In this document: positions 8,485-12,089 of the stretch, piece after piece
Position numbering within the stretch: the stretch's first letter is position 1
How the letters are laid out: every line of letters starts with the position of its first letter
DNA from: Euperipatoides rowelli
Taxonomy: Eukaryota; Onychophora; Udeonychophora; Euonychophora; Peripatopsidae
Strand: one strand, 5' to 3'
NCBI GenBank assembly: GCA_003024985.2
Contig: PXIH01S0004340.1
Length of the DNA stretch: 12,089 nt
Notes under the pieces: model-generated
Seen by the model: only the letters and a program-made list of their open reading frames with translations
Told to the model about the DNA's origin: nothing
Database searches by the model: none
Position numbers and translations under genes: made by a program

Positions 8485-9732
8485 TTAATTTTAAGTATAA
8501 GGTTCATAGCAGAAAGTAGTACCCAATTTTAGCTGGGTCTTGTACATTTTTGATTTTTACCCCTTGGCACATTTGTTGTAGTTATTGCTTGTGAACCTTT
8601 TCTCTACTATCAGCTAGTATCCACGATTTTTTTAAAGCTTCATATATTTACATGCAATTTTATCCAGATTTTGGGGGTAAGTTCATTGTTTTTTATTAAT
8701 TTTAATATTTAGATAATATTCTGTTTTATTTACAATATTACTAATAAAATTAAGCTAATTTTTAACATTTGTTTGCATCTGATTATTGACTTTTGTTAAC
8801 GCATATTTTCAAATTTTCTCAACTATTAAAAACTGACAAAAAAAACTTTTTCAATAAAACTTTATAATTCTTTTCATTGCTTCAATTACAATGTTTAGTT
8901 GCAAAGTATAGGCGGCCATAGGCTTGGTGTTTATCATGCCTAAAATGATGGGGAAAAAAAGTATTAAATAGAATTCTTAAATGACTAAATAATTTTATTA
9001 CCATACTTGTATAAAATCTAAAACTCAACAAAAAATGTTATGGTTTGATTTTTTTTAAAAATCGTAATTAAATTAACTTGCAATTGTAATACGTTGGATC
9101 TTTGGGCCTAATTTAATTTTTATAAATTTTTGGATACACCTATTCTCACTCGAGTGCAAATCTAAGCGAAAGGGCTAAAAACATCATAATCGTATAGTTC
9201 TTTACATCCATTAAGGCTTGTCCAAAAAATGTCGATCACCAAACCCGCTTGAAAAATAAAATTCCAGTTATTCTTGGTGAAAAATATTTGATAAATGCCA
9301 AGACAGTTGAAATAGCCAACTGATTACTTCTAATTTCAGATAGGGCATCACCTCTACAAATATATTTGTTTTTCTATATTTCTATCTAGCCTACATGTAG
9401 AGTATATCTTACTCCTCTCCATCATCATTTCTCTATCTGTAAATTTAACTACAATATAGCCTATCTATTGGTTTCAATTTATGTATTTACAGTAGGCCTA
9501 TATATCAGCATGTTAGTAGATGTGGTTAAGAAACAAAAAGCACAAAATCTTTTTTCCATTCTAAGAATTTTTATCTACATTTATTTAAACAGTAGCCCTA
9601 CATTAAGAGGTGAAGAAAACATTGTCCACTCAGTTATGGAATTTATGACTGTTCATTTAAATATGTAATTAGTTTCAGTGCAAGCTCTTATGGGATTTAT
9701 ACAAGTGTACTAATGAGTAAAAGCAAATTAAC
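8485..9732. other. Intronic stretch, no gene
   Basis: AT-rich, with scattered TAGCCTA/TAGGCCTA words (9388, 9456, 9493). A GC-rich patch AGGCGGCCATAGGC at about 8911 resembles hAT subterminal DNA but has no partner. A 66-codon frame at 9468-9668 has no family resemblance and no conserved context, and is treated as chance. Confidence 0.5.
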
Positions 9733-9740
9733 GGATTTCT

Positions 9741-10260
9741 CAGAGCCGGTTTTACATATTTGGAGGCCTAAGGCGGCAGATTGTCAAGAGGCTGAACAAA
9801 ATATTCACTATTTTAATTATTTTATTTATGGAATATGCTTACATTTTTACAACTTACAACCAGAAAAAAACAATAATCTGAAAATAAATTATTTTAAAAT
9901 TTGATGACAAAACTTCAAAATTAGACAGAAAACGTCTGTCTAATTTTGAAATTATTATTATTATTTTTTTTATTAGTATTATTTTTTTTTTTACTTTTTA
10001 AACTTATGATAGACGATATCGGCAGCATTTATTTCTGATTTATCCGATGAATAGACTACTTGGTTTTTTTTTTAAAGAGGATCGTGACTGTGTTTAAGTT
10101 TAAATTATTTATTTTTCCAATTTGATGATGATGATGATCAGTTATTATTCTAATGGCGAATAATTTCACGAGAAATAAAAAAAAAGTTTTCCAGGGAGGC
10201 CGGCTCCAATTTGAGGCCGCAGGCGGCCGCCTTTACGGCCTTATGAAAAAACCGGCTCTG
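9741..10260. mobile_element. hAT-type MITE (520 bp) with 8-bp TSD
   Basis: The left end CAGAGCCGGTTTT is the exact reverse complement of the right end AAAACCGGCTCTG (13-bp perfect TIR). Similarity continues further in through AGGCC and GGCGGC blocks. Perfect 8-bp duplications GGATTTCT flank it (9733-9740 and 10261-10268). The interior is AT-rich, with a perfect 15-bp hairpin (9914-9950), an ATT microsatellite, a (GAT)5 run (10124-10138), and a GC-rich right shoulder (GGCCGCAGGCGGCCGCC, about 10216). No transposase is encoded, so it depended on an autonomous hAT elsewhere. Perfect TIR tips and TSD suggest it is younger than the element at 4364. Confidence 0.93.
9914..9950. repeat. Perfect 15-bp stem-loop inside the hAT MITE
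   Basis: TTCAAAATTAGACAG (9914-9928), loop AAAACGT, CTGTCTAATTTTGAA (9936-9950). There is not one mismatch in 15 pairs, unlike the chance palindromes elsewhere in the intron. It is probably an internal feature of this MITE family. Confidence 0.85.
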
Positions 10261-10268
10261 GGATTTCT

Positions 10269-10480
10269 AGTTACAGAAAGTTATTATTTTTCTCATATTA
10301 AATTCCCAGTTTAAGGAATTTATTTTGTACTTCATATAGGTCTATAGTTAGTGTTTAGATGTCCATTAAAAATCATCAGTATGTTAGAAAGAAGAAAATG
10401 AATGTTAGAAATTAGAAGCTAATTCTTCTATTGTTCTCTTTTGAATGCAAAAGTGTGATTTTCCAAACAATATAGGAATT
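10269..10480. other. Intronic stretch between MITE and repeat copy 2
   Basis: AT-rich. A short run of related GAATGTTAGAAATTAGAAG-type words occurs at about 10380-10425. No gene was seen. Confidence 0.4.
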
Positions 10481-10710
10481 GATTGTCAAGATTCCTTTGT
10501 TTATCATATTAGGCTATAATTAATATTATTGAAGAGCTTTAGGACATTACATTCCTAATATCAGAAGATTTCATTGTCAGAAAAGATCATTTAGGAAGTT
10601 GTTGTTTTTTTTTAAAAAAAAAAAAGATTGACACCAGGAAATAATTAGAGCTTTTATTATTTCTAGGGCAGTAATTAAATTATATATTTTAAAAATGACT
10701 TTTTAATTTG
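10481..10710 (+). repeat. Dispersed repeat copy 2 (uninterrupted)
   Basis: Matches copy 1 (4231-4363 plus 4804-4885) in order and orientation. GAGCTTTAGGACATT (10534 on), TTTCATTGTCAG, ATCATTTAGGAAGTTG, then CTTTTATTATTTCTAG and CAGTAATTAAATT. Where copy 1 carries a hAT MITE, this copy has only an A/T run and GATTGACACC (about 10608-10635). The unit is at least 200 bp. Its family is unknown to me. Confidence 0.7.
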
Positions 10711-10969
10711 GCCATCTGTTTAGTAGCCTACCATATATAATATGGAGGGCTAACAATTACATATTAGAATCAACTGAAATTGAACCCCGCTTCAGTTATT
10801 GGTTCTGCCTAATCAAACTTGAATTGCCACAAGGTGGTGAAGTTTGTAATAGGCCATTCAATTTTTGAGCATATTCTTTAGATCTATGTTAAGCCTGAGA
10901 TTTGTATGTTATTTAATATCTTTGTTAGTGGTGGTGTAATAAAAACCCATCCTCCCCCTAACTTATGTC
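10711..10969. other. Intronic stretch, no gene
   Basis: AT-rich unique sequence with one TAGCCTA (about 10724). A frame at 10906-11172 runs straight across the Harbinger-like left end at 10973, so it is not a conserved gene. Confidence 0.45.
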
Positions 10970-10972
10970 TTA

Positions 10973-11679
10973 GGCTACGTTTTTTAAAACCTCCCTGTTC
11001 TCGGAGAACTATAGAGAACGCTCTGAATCTGGAGAAGTCGGAGTTTAAAAAAATTGGAGATTCTCTATTGCGGATTTTAATAATCTCTTACGAACTCGGA
11101 GAAGCATCGGGATTCGGAGAAGTACCAACAATGCATTGTAACACAATCAAAATCCCGAATGGAGGAAAATAAACTTTATTGAAATTTACTTGTGTCAAAT
11201 ATGATGTAACTGGTCTAATCTTTGTCTAGGCACTACTTCCTCTCCATAATTTTATTATTTTGACTATAAGAGATCTTTTACAATGGCGATGACTATTTTT
11301 TAAAGGCTGAAAAATTAATTATTTCCTGTCAATGAGATAGCAATAGCTACCGTCTATGTCATGGTGGCACAGATAGCAAGCATGTCTTTAAAATGGATAA
11401 CCCAGACATCACGTACAAAGGCTGCCATTGACATGTTTTTTTTTTCTGCCTGTCAATAGACCTTTAAAAACACCTTCAGGTGATAGCTTAGCTAAATTTA
11501 GGCTTTTAACAACTTTTTTTTTACTGTACAATTTTTCTTCTTTCGTCTCCATCTTTTATTTCTCTGTTAGCGAATTTTAATAATCTCGGACTCTGTCTCA
11601 CACTTTATATTCTGCTTGTTCTCCGTGACGTGTACAGTTACTCGGAGCTCAAGCTCGGAGATTTTTAAAAAACGTAGCC
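10973..11679. mobile_element. PIF/Harbinger-like MITE (707 bp), TTA TSD
   Basis: The left end GGCTACGTTTTTTAAAA is the perfect reverse complement of the right end TTTTAAAAAACGTAGCC (17 bp). TTA flanks both sides (10970-10972 and 11680-11682), matching the TWA target of PIF/Harbinger. Just inside both ends are clusters of CTCGGAG / CTCCGAG words. GAGAAG and GGAGA words recur through 11000-11120, as in subterminal repeats of MITEs. ATTTTAATAATCTC occurs near both ends in the same orientation (about 11073 and 11574). No transposase frame is present. Confidence 0.82.
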
Positions 11680-11682
11680 TTA

Positions 11683-11998
11683 GTCTTTTTCTTCTGTTTT
11701 TATTGTTATAACTAAATAACTTCTAAAATAAATCACATTGTATCCACATAGCCCCAAAGTAATTTTCACTTTCTTGTAAACATGAGGCAACCAATTAAAT
11801 GAGGGAATAATTTCAATTTATGAGTAAGTCTATTACGTTACATTAGAATGCTGTCAAAGGGAGCCTCACCAAATAAGTGCACCATCACCATACTTAAAAC
11901 TTTTTGATAGTTCTTGAAAGAAATCCAAGCTGTGACATGCAACTGTGTCCCCTTAGTTTTTATGTCATCTACCATTCAGGAGAGAGTTTCAATGTAAC
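11683..11998. other. Intronic stretch, no gene
   Basis: AT-rich unique sequence. No repeats, coding frame or splice-linked ADSL exon were recognised. Confidence 0.5.
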
Positions 11999-12089
11999 TT
12001 AACCCTTTCCACTCCACCCATTTCCGAACTTTTGGATCCTACCACTCCACCAAAAAAAAAATCATTTTTTTTCTTGTTTTTTAAATTAT
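11999..12089 (+). mobile_element. Possible piggyBac-like left end, cut by window
   Basis: TTAACCCTTTCCACTCC starts with the TTAA target and CCCTTT-type tip seen in many piggyBac-family elements. CCACTCCACC is repeated at about 12009 and 12041, as subterminal repeats would be. The right end lies outside the window, if it exists. The match is short, so this is tentative. Confidence 0.28.

Larger units (their letters stand above)
206..12089 (+). other. ADSL intron, first ~11.9 kb (3' end not reached)
   Basis: After the donor I find no sequence encoding the next ADSL segment (human DLIILRNALDLLLPKL region) in any frame, so the intron appears to run past the window end. It is strongly AT-rich, with poly-A/T runs, and at least a third of it is identifiable transposon remnants on both strands. 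No acceptor followed by an ADSL-like frame was found by eye. A very diverged or very short exon could be missed. Confidence 0.8.

Noticed and set aside
9468-9668. 66-codon frame, hydrophobic start
   Set aside because: There is no recognisable domain, no splice context and no homologue I know. AT-rich chance frame.
9713-9904. 63-codon frame
   Set aside because: It crosses the left boundary of the hAT MITE at 9741, so it is an accident of the insertion.
10906-11172. 88-codon frame
   Set aside because: It crosses the left end of the Harbinger-like MITE at 10973; most of its codons are MITE subterminal sequence.

Overview
The only gene visible is one internal exon of adenylosuccinate lyase (ADSL, purine synthesis) at the extreme left edge. 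It ends at a strong splice donor, and the remaining 11.9 kb reads as a single AT-rich, repeat-laden first part of the following intron. An intron of more than 11.8 kb, the animal-type ADSL sequence, and the set of non-LTR, hAT and PIF/Harbinger remnants indicate a metazoan nuclear genome. The base composition (very roughly three quarters A+T) and the many TAGGCCTA / TAGCCTA and TACCGTA words remind me of marine invertebrates such as echinoderms, hemichordates or molluscs. I cannot fix the phylum.

Layout: 2-205 ADSL exon. 206-764 plain intron. 765-~860 a lone hAT-like left end. 980-1350 a long near-perfect inverted repeat (foldback). 1692-~3140 a 5'-truncated, decayed non-LTR retrotransposon on the minus strand, with recognisable reverse transcriptase motifs and an (AAAT)n-type tail. 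3914-4013 a weak foldback. 4231-4885 an old dispersed repeat split by a 432-bp hAT MITE (4364-4795) with a perfect 8-bp target duplication. 5150-6222 a Harbinger-like element with TAA duplications. 6226-8067 AT-rich intron with small direct repeats and a hairpin. 8068-~8484 a degenerate hAT-like element. 9741-10260 a second clean hAT MITE with a perfect 8-bp duplication. 10481-10710 a second, uninterrupted copy of the old dispersed repeat. 10973-11679 a second Harbinger-like MITE with TTA duplications. 11999-12089 a possible piggyBac-like left end cut by the window edge.

No second ADSL exon, RNA gene, CRISPR array or independent protein-coding gene could be supported. The longer open frames outside the exon are AT-rich chance frames or fall across transposon ends. 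I see no new multi-gene system. The informative content is the transposon archaeology of a large intron: three elements bounded by TIRs and target duplications that I could place to the base, one nested insertion with a paralogous uninterrupted copy, and one long palindrome that would form a strong hairpin in the pre-mRNA.
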